NCBI GenBank assembly: GCA_947450695.1
Contig: CANFWV010000004.1
Coordinates: 1-64,000, forward strand
Origin: Comamonadaceae bacterium
GTDB lineage: Bacteria; Pseudomonadota; Gammaproteobacteria; Burkholderiales; Burkholderiaceae_C
Reading direction: 5' to 3'
Length of the DNA: 64,000 nucleotides
The notes beneath the pieces were generated by a model that was not told where the DNA came from, searched no databases, and saw nothing but the letters and a program-made list of their open reading frames with translations. The translations under genes and the position numbers were made by a program. Every line of letters starts with the position of its first letter. Position 1 is the stretch's first letter. Shown in pieces: positions 36,379-44,847 of the stretch.

Positions 36379-37275
36379 TCAAGCCGAAGGCACGAGTTTG
36401 AAGTCGTAGTAGGCCGTGTGGAAAGACGTGCTCATGACGCGACCATCCGGTGCAGTGCCCGCTGGATGGGCCTCGAAATCAACAATCAGGCTGTTGCGCA
36501 CACCGAAAACGGCGTCAGAGTCAAGGAACGGGCTGTCAGACACAAACAAGTGCGTGATCAAGCGCTCATAGCCGGGTGCGCTGAGCATGGTGTGCATGTG
36601 GCCGGGCCGGTTCGGGTGCCGACCCATGCGGCGCAGCATGCCGCCGACCGGACCGTCATCAGGCACCGGGTAGTAAGCTGGTTTGATCGACCAGAAGCGG
36701 TAGTTGCCGTCCGCATCGGTGTGAAAGCGCGCGCGCAGGGCCATCGGCGCATCCGGGCCTTTTTGCAAGTCGTAAAAGCCATCGCCATCACCAGACCAGA
36801 CATCAAGCGTGCAGTGGGCGACCGGTTGGCCCGCAGTGTCGGTGACACGGCCATGGTAGTAAGCCGGCGTACCCGAGCTGTCACCCGTGATGTCGGCGCC
36901 CAAGGCCAGCTCGGGTGCGCCCTCCCAGAAAAACGGGCCGAGCACCGTGGCCTCAGTGGCCTTCAGTGCAGTCGGCTTGGCCTTCAGCGCGGCAGCAGCA
37001 CCCTTGGCCTGCTCGATCCCGACCACCGCCATGGAGACTCCCAGCGTATCTGACAGCAGAATGAATTCTTGGCGCTTCTCGTCACACATCTGGCCAGCAG
37101 CCGTCAGGAATTCGATAGTCCCCATCCATTCATCAGGGGTCAGTTGCACCTCTTGCACAAACGAGTGGACGTGTTTGACCAGCGATGTCATGACCTTTTT
37201 GAACCGTGGGTCCTTGCATTCAGCCATGCGCTCAATCACCGCTTGCGCCAAGTCTTTAACTTCAAGTTCTGCCAT
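36379..37275 (-). CDS. intradiol ring-cleavage dioxygenase (hydroxyquinol 1,2-dioxygenase-like), copy 1
   Basis: A 298-residue non-heme Fe(III) dioxygenase. Probable iron ligands are Tyr in GDGFYDLQ, Tyr in KPAYYPVPDDGPVG and the two His of RPGHMHTM. The N-terminal helical dimerisation domain (about 1-100, with MTSLVKHVHSFVQEVQLT) and length match catechol/hydroxyquinol 1,2-dioxygenases; maleylacetate reductase and PcaIJF in the same cluster favour hydroxyquinol as substrate, giving maleylacetate. A paralogue lies 3 kb upstream. Confidence 0.87.
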   Translation of the reverse strand: MAELEVKDLAQAVIERMAECKDPRFKKVMTSLVKHVHSFVQEVQLTPDEWMGTIEFLTAAGQMCDEKRQEFILLSDTLGVSMAVVGIEQAKGAAAALKAKPTALKATEATVLGPFFWEGAPELALGADITGDSSGTPAYYHGRVTDTAGQPVAHCTLDVWSGDGDGFYDLQKGPDAPMALRARFHTDADGNYRFWSIKPAYYPVPDDGPVGGMLRRMGRHPNRPGHMHTMLSAPGYERLITHLFVSDSPFLDSDAVFGVRNSLIVDFEAHPAGTAPDGRVMSTSFHTAYYDFKLVPSA

Positions 37276-37344
37276 GCTATGTCTCCATTTTTAAATTACA
37301 TCACTGCGAGAGTCATCACAAAATATCGTCACTGGATCGCGGTC

Positions 37345-37929
37345 TTACAGAACGCTGCAGGCTTGCTCAAAGCTCAGCCGCGGGTTGCGGTCAAACAGCT
37401 TGCTGTTGTCGCCATAACCCAAGTTGATCAAGAAGTTGGCTTGCAGACGTCCGTCGGGGAAGAATTCGGCATTGACCTTGGCCAGATCGACACCGCTCAT
37501 CGGGCCGCAATCAAGACCCACTGCGCGCGCGGCGATCATGAAATAGGCACCGCTCAAGGTGCTGTTGCGAACACCCGTGCCATCGGCCATCGGCTTATTG
37601 CCTTCAAACATTTCCTTGGCACCCGGGTTATGCCAGACGACCGGCATGTGCTCGTAAAAACGGGTATCGGTGGCGACGATAACGGTGACCGGTGCGACTT
37701 TGGTTTTTTCGACATTACCAGGGGAGAGGGCAGGAATCAGGCGTTGGCGCGACTCAGATGAGTTCAAGAAGACATAGCGGGCAGGCTGCGTGTTCATCGA
37801 GGTCGCGCCCATCTTGGCAATGTCATAGACCTGTTGCAGCAGCTCGGCAGGCACCGGCTTGTCAATGAAACCGTTGGCAGTACGGGCTTTGAAAAAAAGT
37901 TGGTCGAGACAAGCTTCGGAAATACGCAT
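37345..37929 (-). CDS. nitroreductase family protein (RutE/malonic semialdehyde reductase-like)
   Basis: A 194-residue FMN-dependent oxidoreductase of the HadB/RutE subfamily: FFKARTANGFIDKPVP at the N-terminus, MGATSMNTQPARYVFL (FMN loop), and the C-terminal GYGDNSKLFDRNPRL. RutE reduces malonic semialdehyde in uracil breakdown, and homologues act on other small carbonyls or nitro compounds. It stands between an intradiol dioxygenase and a Bug gene. In this pathway it could reduce a semialdehyde, but the substrate is not evident. Confidence 0.85.
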   Translation of the reverse strand: MRISEACLDQLFFKARTANGFIDKPVPAELLQQVYDIAKMGATSMNTQPARYVFLNSSESRQRLIPALSPGNVEKTKVAPVTVIVATDTRFYEHMPVVWHNPGAKEMFEGNKPMADGTGVRNSTLSGAYFMIAARAVGLDCGPMSGVDLAKVNAEFFPDGRLQANFLINLGYGDNSKLFDRNPRLSFEQACSVL

Positions 37930-37974
37930 GGGAAGAGTTCTTTAAAAAGTTGAAGAAGAGGGGAGATTACAAAT

Positions 37975-38979
37975 TTACTCGGGCCTGATGTCAAGATCAC
38001 GCGTCAACTTGGTCCATCGGTCAACGTCGCGCTTCACCAGCGCCCGTGTTTCGGCGAGGTTCAGCGCCAGTGGCCGCCCCCCCGCCTTACGGAAAATATC
38101 GATCACATCCGGCGCAGCGATAACCTTGGCCAATTCGGTGCGCAGCTGTGCAGCCACATCCGCCGGGGTTTTGGCCGGCATGAAAAGCCCAAACCAAGAC
38201 TCCAGTTCAAGTGCAGCGACACCGGTCTCAGTGATGGTCGGCACTCCGGGGTGAGCCGCCAATCGGGCACTGCCAGAAACCGCCAACGCTTTCACATTGC
38301 CTGCATCAACCTGCACACGGGCGGTCGGCGACAAGTCAAAAAACACATCGACCCGGCCACCCAGCAAGTCTTGGTAAGCCGCCTGTGCGCCACGGTACGG
38401 CACGTGCACCAACTCAACGCCGGCCAGATGCCAGAGAGCGGCGGCCAGCACGTGCTGTCCAGAACCATTGCCCGCCGACGCATAGGTCAGCTTGCCGGAG
38501 TTGGTCTTGGCATGCGCCACCAAGTCTTTCAGGGAATTGAAGGGCAAGTCCTTGCGCGCCATCAAGGTGTAGCTGTAAGCCACGGCCAAACCGACCGGCT
38601 CGAAATCACGCAGGCTGTCATAGGGCAAGTTGCGATACAAACCGGGGTTGATCGCGAGGTTGGAGACCGACCCGACCAGCAGCGTGTAACCGTCAGGAGC
38701 CGCTTTGGCCACCGCATCGGTACCAATCAGGGTGCCAGAGCCGGGGCGATTCTCGACCACTACCGGTTGCGCCAGTGGCTTGCTCAGCCGGTCCGCCAAC
38801 AGCCGACCGACAAAGTCAAAACCGCCGCCCGGCGGCTGCGGCACCACCACCCTCAGTGGCTTGTTAGGAAATACTTGCGCCGCCACTGGCATTGTCGCTA
38901 GCAAGGTAAAAGCCAGCGCAGCCAGCAGCGACTGGGCCAACGCCAGGCTAACGCGATACTTCAGGGCGCAGCGGGTCAT
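37975..38979 (-). CDS. Bug-family tripartite tricarboxylate receptor
   Basis: A 334-residue periplasmic binding protein. The signal peptide ends near residue 35 (ATMPVAAQV) followed by FPNKPLRVVVPQPPGGGFD. Further marks are YASAGNGSGQHVLAAALW and LVHVPYRGAQAAYQDLLGG. It has a GGAGACAAAGAC ribosome site of the same design as those of other receptor genes in the cluster. It is first of the group with nitroreductase and intradiol copy 1. The cognate TctAB pair is absent. Confidence 0.92.
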   Translation of the reverse strand: MTRCALKYRVSLALAQSLLAALAFTLLATMPVAAQVFPNKPLRVVVPQPPGGGFDFVGRLLADRLSKPLAQPVVVENRPGSGTLIGTDAVAKAAPDGYTLLVGSVSNLAINPGLYRNLPYDSLRDFEPVGLAVAYSYTLMARKDLPFNSLKDLVAHAKTNSGKLTYASAGNGSGQHVLAAALWHLAGVELVHVPYRGAQAAYQDLLGGRVDVFFDLSPTARVQVDAGNVKALAVSGSARLAAHPGVPTITETGVAALELESWFGLFMPAKTPADVAAQLRTELAKVIAAPDVIDIFRKAGGRPLALNLAETRALVKRDVDRWTKLTRDLDIRPE

Positions 38980-39030
38980 GTCTTTGTCTCCGGTTTATTT
39001 ATTTTTTAGTACGACATGCACAAGAAAGGG

Positions 39031-39648
39031 TCAGCGCTCAATCGCACCACCCGCCAGCCAACGTGCTCCGCGCTGATAAAGTTCTTGGACCACAGGTCCC
39101 TTCAACATGGGCATGTCGAGCTTGACGGTGTAGCCAATCCGAGTCTGAATGTAAGCAAGGTGGCGATACCCTTCCGGAAAGCCCGCCAAGGCCTCTTGGT
39201 CCAAGGACAAAGTAGCCGATGAATCGACCGGATCAATGCGGTCTTTTTCGTAAATCGGCTGGCGATGCAACAGCTTCCACTGGCCTTCATGACGTTCAAC
39301 AAAGTCATAAAAACGGCCGGTGCAGACCACATCGCACAGGACTGGGCCGTTGGCACCTTCAACCATGCCGCGCTGCGAGATCGTCATTTTGGTTTGCGCG
39401 ATCGCGCGATCACCCGATACCTCGACGGCCGAACCACCCAAAAAATGCAGGATGCTGACGCCCTTGCTCCAACCCTCTTGCGTGACGCGGATGAAATCCT
39501 GAAACGAACCCTGAAACCAGGTCGCCATCATGACGCCTTCGGGATGCCAAACTGTCGCAAAACGTGCCCAGTCACCGGCATCACGCCATACCGCCCAGCG
39601 TTCCACCATCTGGCGTATTTCCAACTCACTTGTCATGTCATGGTTCAT
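39031..39648 (-). CDS. NTF2-like (SnoaL-type) protein
   Basis: A 205-residue protein with a cystatin-like alpha+beta fold: N-terminal helix LEIRQMVERWAVWRDAGDWARF and strands with VWHPEGVMMATWFQG and GRFYDFVERHEGQWKLLHR. Such folds serve as isomerases, cyclases, dehydratases or oxygenase beta subunits. No alpha subunit is present, so an independent enzyme is likely. It clusters with the Dabb and YciI genes between the two intradiol dioxygenase genes. Function not assignable. Confidence 0.72.
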   Translation of the reverse strand: MNHDMTSELEIRQMVERWAVWRDAGDWARFATVWHPEGVMMATWFQGSFQDFIRVTQEGWSKGVSILHFLGGSAVEVSGDRAIAQTKMTISQRGMVEGANGPVLCDVVCTGRFYDFVERHEGQWKLLHRQPIYEKDRIDPVDSSATLSLDQEALAGFPEGYRHLAYIQTRIGYTVKLDMPMLKGPVVQELYQRGARWLAGGAIER

Positions 39649-39661
39649 TCATTTCTCCGTT

Positions 39662-39997
39662 TTAAATTGAGGGGTCCGTCGCAACGACAAACGCTGGCGG
39701 AGTGACGTAATCAACTTGGTGCCGCGCCGTGCGCAGGTCGGCCAGTTCACGCTTGACGCGCAGGTGTTCGGGATGCACGGCATAGGCGTCGAGCGCTGCC
39801 TGGCTTTCAAATTCCGAATACAACACGACGTCGCAGGCGTAATCAATCCGGCTCGAATCTACGCCAATTTCAAGGTGTAGCAAACCGGGAATACGCCCCC
39901 GCAGCGACTCGAAGCTGCGCTGCAGCTGCGCAATGCAATCGCGTTTTTCAACCGGCGTCTCACCGCGAAGGTTCCACATGACGATGTGTTTGATCAC
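39662..39997 (-). CDS. Dabb (stress-response A/B barrel) domain protein
   Basis: A 111-residue protein with a dimeric ferredoxin-like fold. Recognised by the N-terminal IKHIVMWNLRG and the FESQAALDAYAVHPEHLRV segment. Start: GTG at 39997 with GGAG six bases upstream; the in-frame extension to 40057 overlaps the preceding gene and is rejected. Members include plant olivetolic acid cyclase and bacterial proteins of unknown role. Here a ring-cleavage accessory, isomerase or cyclase role is conceivable. Confidence 0.78.
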   Translation of the reverse strand: MIKHIVMWNLRGETPVEKRDCIAQLQRSFESLRGRIPGLLHLEIGVDSSRIDYACDVVLYSEFESQAALDAYAVHPEHLRVKRELADLRTARHQVDYVTPPAFVVATDPSI

Positions 39998-40020
39998 AGA
40001 GTTCTCCAGAATCAATGCAA

Positions 40021-40326
40021 TCAGGCGGAGGGTGGAAAGCCAACGCGTTGTGGCCACAGATTGGTAAATCCGTGGACCTCGCAGCGCGCATACAAACCCG
40101 CCAGATTGAAAGGTTCACTGGCCAACCAGGCATCGGCTGCCGCACGCGATTCAAAGTCAATCGCCAACAAACTACCCACCATGGTTTGACCGTCGCCTGC
40201 CAACAGCGGGCCGGCAAAAGCGATGCGATCAGCCACCGTGGCGAGGTAAATTTTGTGTTCGGGTCGAACACGTTGCCGCAATGCGGCAGCGTCAGGCTTA
40301 TCGAGCAGGTGAAATATGTAGATCAT
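40021..40326 (-). CDS. YciI family protein
   Basis: A 101-residue alpha/beta-barrel protein. The family pattern is clear: IYIFHLLDKPDAAALR, then KIYLATVADRIAFAGPLLAGDG (partly quoted) and FESRAAADAWLASEPFNLAGLY, with the conserved His-Asp-type pair not fully evident. YciI-like folds resemble muconolactone isomerase; some act in dechlorination of chlorohydroquinone. Its 5' end overlaps the intradiol copy 2 gene by 29 bases, so the two are co-translated. Confidence 0.85.
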   Translation of the reverse strand: MIYIFHLLDKPDAAALRQRVRPEHKIYLATVADRIAFAGPLLAGDGQTMVGSLLAIDFESRAAADAWLASEPFNLAGLYARCEVHGFTNLWPQRVGFPPSA

Positions 40327-41155
40327 GCGATAAAGGATTCAAGACGAAATCAAAATCAAGACTGAACAAGCCGTCAGGCTGCTGCACCCAATCAGCCACC
40401 AGCGACTGCCGGACGCCAAACACGGCGTCCGAATCCAGGTAGGGATCACCATTGCGAAAGACGTGCGTAGTGAGTGTTTCGTAGCCATCGGCTTGGATCA
40501 TGAAATGCAAATGCGCCGGGCGCCAAGGGTGACGCCGCGTGGCTTTTAGCAATTCGCCAACCGGACCGTCGTTCGGAATCGGGTACGGCTCAGCCACGAT
40601 GCTGCGAAAGTGAAAGCTGCCAGCGGCGTCTGAACGGAGCACACCGCGCGCCCGATGCTCAGCCAGGTCGGCATATTGCACGTCATAGTTTCCTGCCGCA
40701 TCCGCTTGCCAGACCTCGATCAGGGCGTTGGGAACAACCTCGCCACCCAGCCCCAGCACGCGGCCGCGCACCAGACACGGTTGACCCACGGCTCCATTGG
40801 CGACATCAGCGCCCAACGCATAGTGCGGTGCACCCTCCACGTGAAAGGGGCCGACCACCGTGGCTTCGGTGCAGCCCTGCGGCTTGTCGTTGTTCATGGC
40901 CACGGTCAACATTGACAGACCCAGCACATCGCTGAGCAAGATGAACTCTTGCCGTTGTTCGTCGCATTTTTGACCTGTGGCGGTGAGAAACTCGATGCCC
41001 TGCACCCACTCAGCTTCGGTCAGGCGCGTCTCGCGGGCAAAGGCGTGCAAATGCTGCACCAGACTGGTCACCACCTCCTTGAGCCGAGGCTCAGGGGTCT
41101 GCGCAAACCGGGCGATCACGGCTTGGGTAATGGTGTCCTGATTCAAATTGCGCAC
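40298..41155 (-). CDS. intradiol ring-cleavage dioxygenase (hydroxyquinol 1,2-dioxygenase-like), copy 2
   Basis: A 285-residue paralogue of copy 1. Iron ligands appear as Tyr in GNYDVQYAD, Tyr in VAEPYPIPNDGPVG and the His pair in RPAHLHFM. The start is a GTG at 41155 with GGAG five bases upstream: this N-terminus (RNLNQDTITQAVIARF) aligns with that of copy 1, whereas the frame open back to 41479 runs through the divergent LysR gene. It overlaps the YciI gene by 29 bases. Confidence 0.85.
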   Translation of the reverse strand: MRNLNQDTITQAVIARFAQTPEPRLKEVVTSLVQHLHAFARETRLTEAEWVQGIEFLTATGQKCDEQRQEFILLSDVLGLSMLTVAMNNDKPQGCTEATVVGPFHVEGAPHYALGADVANGAVGQPCLVRGRVLGLGGEVVPNALIEVWQADAAGNYDVQYADLAEHRARGVLRSDAAGSFHFRSIVAEPYPIPNDGPVGELLKATRRHPWRPAHLHFMIQADGYETLTTHVFRNGDPYLDSDAVFGVRQSLVADWVQQPDGLFSLDFDFVLNPLSHDLHISPAR

Positions 41156-41321
41156 TCGGTCTCCGTCGGGTTGGCTGGGCTTTCGAAGAATATAGTGGGC
41201 GGGCGCCCGATCTGAAAGCAGACTGGCGCAAATGACTTTTTCATGCGGCGGAAGAAAGCCTCGCGGTCTGCGCCACAATGCAGGCCAAGAACCGATGGGT
41301 CGGTGAGAACGGAGACACAGC

Positions 41322-42242
41322 GTGGATCGCTGGACTGAAATAGAACTTTTTGTGCAGGTCGCCGAAACAGGCAGCCTGAGCCGTGCGGCTGAAGCATTGG
41401 AATTGTCCAACGCGGCGGCCAGTCGGCATTTGTCGGCACTCGAAGAGCGGCTGGGCGCGCGCTTGGTTGAGCGCAACACACGCCGGCTTTATCTGACTGA
41501 CACCGGTCAGGAGTTTTTCAGACGCGCCAAAACCATTTTGGCGGAGCTCAAGGATGCTGAGTCGGCCGTCAATGCCACCGCGCTCGACCCGAGCGGTGTG
41601 CTGCGCATCACCGCGTCCCTGTCGTTTTCAGTTCACCATGTGGCGCCGCTGCTGCGTGAATACACCCAGCGCTACCCCAACGTGCAGGTCCATGTGGAGT
41701 CGGCCAACCGTTACCTCGACATCATCGACAACAACATCGATGTTGCTATCCGTACGCGCGAGTCGGAGCCGGATTCGAACATCACCATCCGGCGCGTCGC
41801 CGAAACCCGGCGCATCATGGCCGCCTCGCCGCGCTACCTGTCTAAGCATGGTTTCCCGAAAACCCTAGACGATTTGCATCAGCACAAGATGTTGATGTAC
41901 ACCTACGCCAACAACCCGAACGAGTTGCGCTTCACGCGTGGTGACGAAACTCGCACGGTCACAGTCAAGGGACTGCTTGAGTCAAACGATGGTCAAATTT
42001 TGCGGGCAGCCGCACTGGATGGCATGGGCATTCTGGTGCAGCCCACCTACATTCTTTACGAAGACATCGTCGCCGGCCGGCTGGTCCCGGTACTCGATGA
42101 CTGGGATTTGCCGCACCTCAATATCAACCTAGCTTATCCGAGCCGTAAGCATCTGTCCGCCAAAGTCCGCACCTTCATCGACTTCATGGTCGAGCACTTC
42201 ACCAAGATGGACTACGAACGCAAGTGGACTGGCAGGTTCTAG
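41322..42242 (+). CDS. LysR family transcriptional regulator
   Basis: A 306-residue LTTR: N-terminal HTH (GSLSRAAEALELSNAAASRHLSALEERLG, in part about 17-36) and a two-lobed effector domain (VLRITASLSFSVHHVAPLL onward). It starts with GTG and has GGAG seven bases upstream. It is divergent from the intradiol copy 2 operon across 166 bp, the usual LTTR arrangement, and is the only plus-strand gene in a 27-kb minus-strand series. The 3' end overlaps the maleylacetate reductase gene by four bases. Confidence 0.92.
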   Translation: MDRWTEIELFVQVAETGSLSRAAEALELSNAAASRHLSALEERLGARLVERNTRRLYLTDTGQEFFRRAKTILAELKDAESAVNATALDPSGVLRITASLSFSVHHVAPLLREYTQRYPNVQVHVESANRYLDIIDNNIDVAIRTRESEPDSNITIRRVAETRRIMAASPRYLSKHGFPKTLDDLHQHKMLMYTYANNPNELRFTRGDETRTVTVKGLLESNDGQILRAAALDGMGILVQPTYILYEDIVAGRLVPVLDDWDLPHLNINLAYPSRKHLSAKVRTFIDFMVEHFTKMDYERKWTGRF

Positions 42243-43342
42243 TCAGGACGTCGGCCATCAAAAGCGTTTTGCAGCAATTGCCGCAGCGCCACTCGCTCGA
42301 GCGGCCGCGGATTGGGGTATTGGTTCTGCAGCGCGATGTCGCAGGCTTTGTCGAGATCAGCCTCTTGCATGCCTAGGGCTTTCAGCGACACCGCGGCACC
42401 GTTGTCTTGCGCTAAGTCGAAGACCGCAGCCGCCGCACTTCGCACGCCTTGTTGATTCCCGGTTGTCAAACTGGCGCCATTCAATGCCTGCGCGATATGC
42501 GTCATCGCCTGCGGCGCATTCGGGGCGTTGTAAGCCAGCGCATGCGGCAGCACCACGGTATGAGTTTCAGCATGCGGTAAATTGAAAGTGCCGCCCAGCG
42601 TGTGGCACAGCTTGTGGTGCAAAGCCATGCCGACGTTGTTCAGCACCAAACCGCACAGCCAAGCGCCATACAGCGCATCGCTGCGGGCCGCTAGGTTGGC
42701 AGACGACTGGCGAATCAAAGGCAGCGAACGGGCCAGCGCGGCGATCCCTTCACGGGCCATCAAGTCCATCACCGGATTGCTGTCGATGCAGTACAGCCCT
42801 TCAGCCGCGTGAGCAATGGCATTGATACCACTGGTCACGCTCAGACTCACGGGGAGCGTGAGCGTGAGCTCCGGATCGTAAATCACAGTGCGCGGCAAGA
42901 CACGCGGGTCGCGGCCGGTTTTCTTCAAACCGTTTTCTGTGATGCCGTAGATCTCGGTCATCTCCGAACCCGCGTAGGTTGTGGGTATGGCCACAATCGG
43001 CAAGCCAGAATCCAACGCGATGGCCTTGCCCAGACCCGTGGTCGAACCGCCACCGATGGCCACAGCGCAATCAGCGCCAAGTTGACGAGCCAAGGCCCTG
43101 ATCTCCTGAACTGTTTCGATCGGGACATGCATCACGGCGCGGTCAAAAATACCGGCCGCACGCGCGCCGAGCAAGTCAGCCACGAGTTCTGCCGACGCGC
43201 GTTGCTCTGGGGTGCACAGCACCAAGGCTTTTTTCGCCCCGAGGGCTTCAATTTCAGCGCCGAGTTGGCTCAGCGAGCCAGGGCCAAATACCACCTTGCC
43301 AGCTTGACCGCGGTAAACAAAACTTCTCATGGGCTCTTTCAT
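42239..43342 (-). CDS. macA: maleylacetate reductase
   Basis: Reduces maleylacetate to 3-oxoadipate with NAD(P)H. The 367-residue iron-alcohol-dehydrogenase-family protein has the nucleotide motif IGGGSTTGLGKA (about 96-107), the PTTYAGSEMTEI segment typical of MacA, and His ligands in ALHHKLCHTLGGTFNLPHAETH (partly quoted). It joins the product of the hydroxyquinol dioxygenases to the PcaIJF enzymes. The start overlaps the preceding dehydrogenase stop (ATGA). Confidence 0.92.
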   Translation of the reverse strand: MKEPMRSFVYRGQAGKVVFGPGSLSQLGAEIEALGAKKALVLCTPEQRASAELVADLLGARAAGIFDRAVMHVPIETVQEIRALARQLGADCAVAIGGGSTTGLGKAIALDSGLPIVAIPTTYAGSEMTEIYGITENGLKKTGRDPRVLPRTVIYDPELTLTLPVSLSVTSGINAIAHAAEGLYCIDSNPVMDLMAREGIAALARSLPLIRQSSANLAARSDALYGAWLCGLVLNNVGMALHHKLCHTLGGTFNLPHAETHTVVLPHALAYNAPNAPQAMTHIAQALNGASLTTGNQQGVRSAAAAVFDLAQDNGAAVSLKALGMQEADLDKACDIALQNQYPNPRPLERVALRQLLQNAFDGRRPD

Positions 43343-44235
43343 TCTTGAGACGTCAGGCCAGCGTTTCGCTCGACCGTTCGGATGATGGCGGCGTAGTCCA
43401 GCAAGCCGTCCCCTTGCGCCATGGCGGCGTGCATGAGCTGGTGTGTGAGAGATGTTTGCGGCAGCGGTGCATGCACGGCCGCACCGGCATCCAAAATCAA
43501 ATCAAGGTCTTTGGTCATCTGCTCGACGGTGAAGGTGGGCGTGTAATCTCGCACGCCGAGCTGCACTGATTTGGCCTTGAGAATCGGTGACGCCACGGCG
43601 CTGGCACTCAAGACTTGCCACATGTCTTGCCACTGCAAACCGCCCTTTTGACCCAGCGTCAGCCCTTCAGACAGCATAGCGCTGGTCTGCGCAATCATCA
43701 GGTTGACCACCAACTTCATGAGCCGGGATTCCTCCGCTTGACCCAGATAAAAATGATGCGGACCAAGCTGCTGCAGCAAGGACAACACTTGGTCATAAGC
43801 GACCCGTGGACCGGACACCATGACAGTGAGTTGCGCCGCTTCGGCCATCTTGTTGTTGCCCGACACCGTCACCCGCAAATAAGTGATGCCCGCCGCCACA
43901 CACACACTGGCCACTTGGGCCGAGGCCTGCTGGGAGACGGTGCTGGTGTCGATATAGATGCAGCCCTTGCGTGCCTGCGCTGCCACCTGTGCACTGACAG
44001 CCAGCAACGCCGCATCATTCGGTAGCGATGAAAAAATCACGTCAGCTGCAGCCAAGGCTTGCGCAGCATCTGTCGCCACGAGCAGCCCTTCTGCCTTGGC
44101 CAATTGCTGCCGCTCAGCGCTCGGGTCACTGACCGTCACGGCGTGTCCCGCAGCATGCAGATGCCCAGCCATCGGCAAACCCATCTTGCCGACGCCCAGA
44201 AAATGAACAGCGATTTTTTGAATCACGGCGCTCAT
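43339..44235 (-). CDS. 3-hydroxyisobutyrate dehydrogenase family oxidoreductase, copy 1
   Basis: A 298-residue beta-hydroxyacid dehydrogenase. The Rossmann motif HFLGVGKMGLPMAGHL is at the N-terminus (about 9-24), IYIDTSTVSQQ provides the substrate loop, and the catalytic Lys appears in RLMKLVVNLMIA. The start at 44235 (MSAVIQK) overlaps the CMD-family gene stop by four bases; the in-frame start at 44319 is not family-like. Substrate is a beta-hydroxy acid or a related imine-type compound; unknown here. Confidence 0.88.
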   Translation of the reverse strand: MSAVIQKIAVHFLGVGKMGLPMAGHLHAAGHAVTVSDPSAERQQLAKAEGLLVATDAAQALAAADVIFSSLPNDAALLAVSAQVAAQARKGCIYIDTSTVSQQASAQVASVCVAAGITYLRVTVSGNNKMAEAAQLTVMVSGPRVAYDQVLSLLQQLGPHHFYLGQAEESRLMKLVVNLMIAQTSAMLSEGLTLGQKGGLQWQDMWQVLSASAVASPILKAKSVQLGVRDYTPTFTVEQMTKDLDLILDAGAAVHAPLPQTSLTHQLMHAAMAQGDGLLDYAAIIRTVERNAGLTSQE

Positions 44236-44819
44236 GCAGCGCCCTGCACCGCCGGCGCCAAGCCGCCTACCGTACCGGCCATGAACTGGCTGTGCTCCAT
44301 CCCGAGCAAGCGATTCCAACGTTGTTGCCCCATGGTCAAGCCAATGAAAAACCCCAGCTCAACGATGGCTTCTTTGCTGAAATGGTCATACAGGCCTTGC
44401 CACAAATCATCCGTCGGCTCAAGTCCCCAGGTGATAGCTTCGGCCAAGCGCAACGCGGCTTTTTGCCGTACTGAAAAGCGCGTCGCCTTGTCGAAGTCCA
44501 GCAAGTCTTTCACGTGGTCTTCCAGTAAACCTTCGGCCTGCGCCTTGACCGATCGCTGGTTGCCGCAGTAGTTGCAGTTGACGGCCTGCGACACGTACAA
44601 GCGACACAATTCTTTGATGGCGTGCTCGCACACGCCATTGACAAAAGTGTCGTTCCAGGCATTGGTGAAGGCCCAAAATACTTTGGGCACGTTGGCCCGA
44701 ATGGCATGACTTTCCGGGCGAGGTGCACCATCCCGAGCCGCACGCTGAAACTCTGCCAGCATGGCCGGGTCGGTGATAGCGGCCGGGTCGATGTAAGGGA
44801 TGCGCGGTGACGAACTCAT
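44232..44819 (-). CDS. carboxymuconolactone decarboxylase/AhpD-like protein
   Basis: A 195-residue alpha-helical CMD-fold protein. The CxxC pair is in VNCNYCGNQRS; the His that usually follows (CxxCxxxH) is replaced, so the AhpD peroxidase relay is not intact. The helix RLAEAITWGLEPTDDLWQGLYDHFS is typical of the AhpD/CMD family. A role as a lactone-processing enzyme or thiol protein is possible. It lies upstream of and coupled to the dehydrogenase and macA genes. Confidence 0.8.
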   Translation of the reverse strand: MSSSPRIPYIDPAAITDPAMLAEFQRAARDGAPRPESHAIRANVPKVFWAFTNAWNDTFVNGVCEHAIKELCRLYVSQAVNCNYCGNQRSVKAQAEGLLEDHVKDLLDFDKATRFSVRQKAALRLAEAITWGLEPTDDLWQGLYDHFSKEAIVELGFFIGLTMGQQRWNRLLGMEHSQFMAGTVGGLAPAVQGAA

Positions 44820-44847
44820 CGAAAACTCCTTTGGCTTGTTATTGAGA

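Noticed and set aside
41179-41219. GCTTTC...GAAAGC dyad between the LysR and dioxygenase genes
   Set aside because: The 29-base spacer is too long for a typical LysR site and no T-N11-A core was convincing.
40298-41479. Long version of intradiol dioxygenase copy 2 starting at 41479
   Set aside because: The extra N-terminus would be encoded antisense to the LysR gene; the GTG at 41155 has a ribosome site and matches the paralogue's N-terminus.
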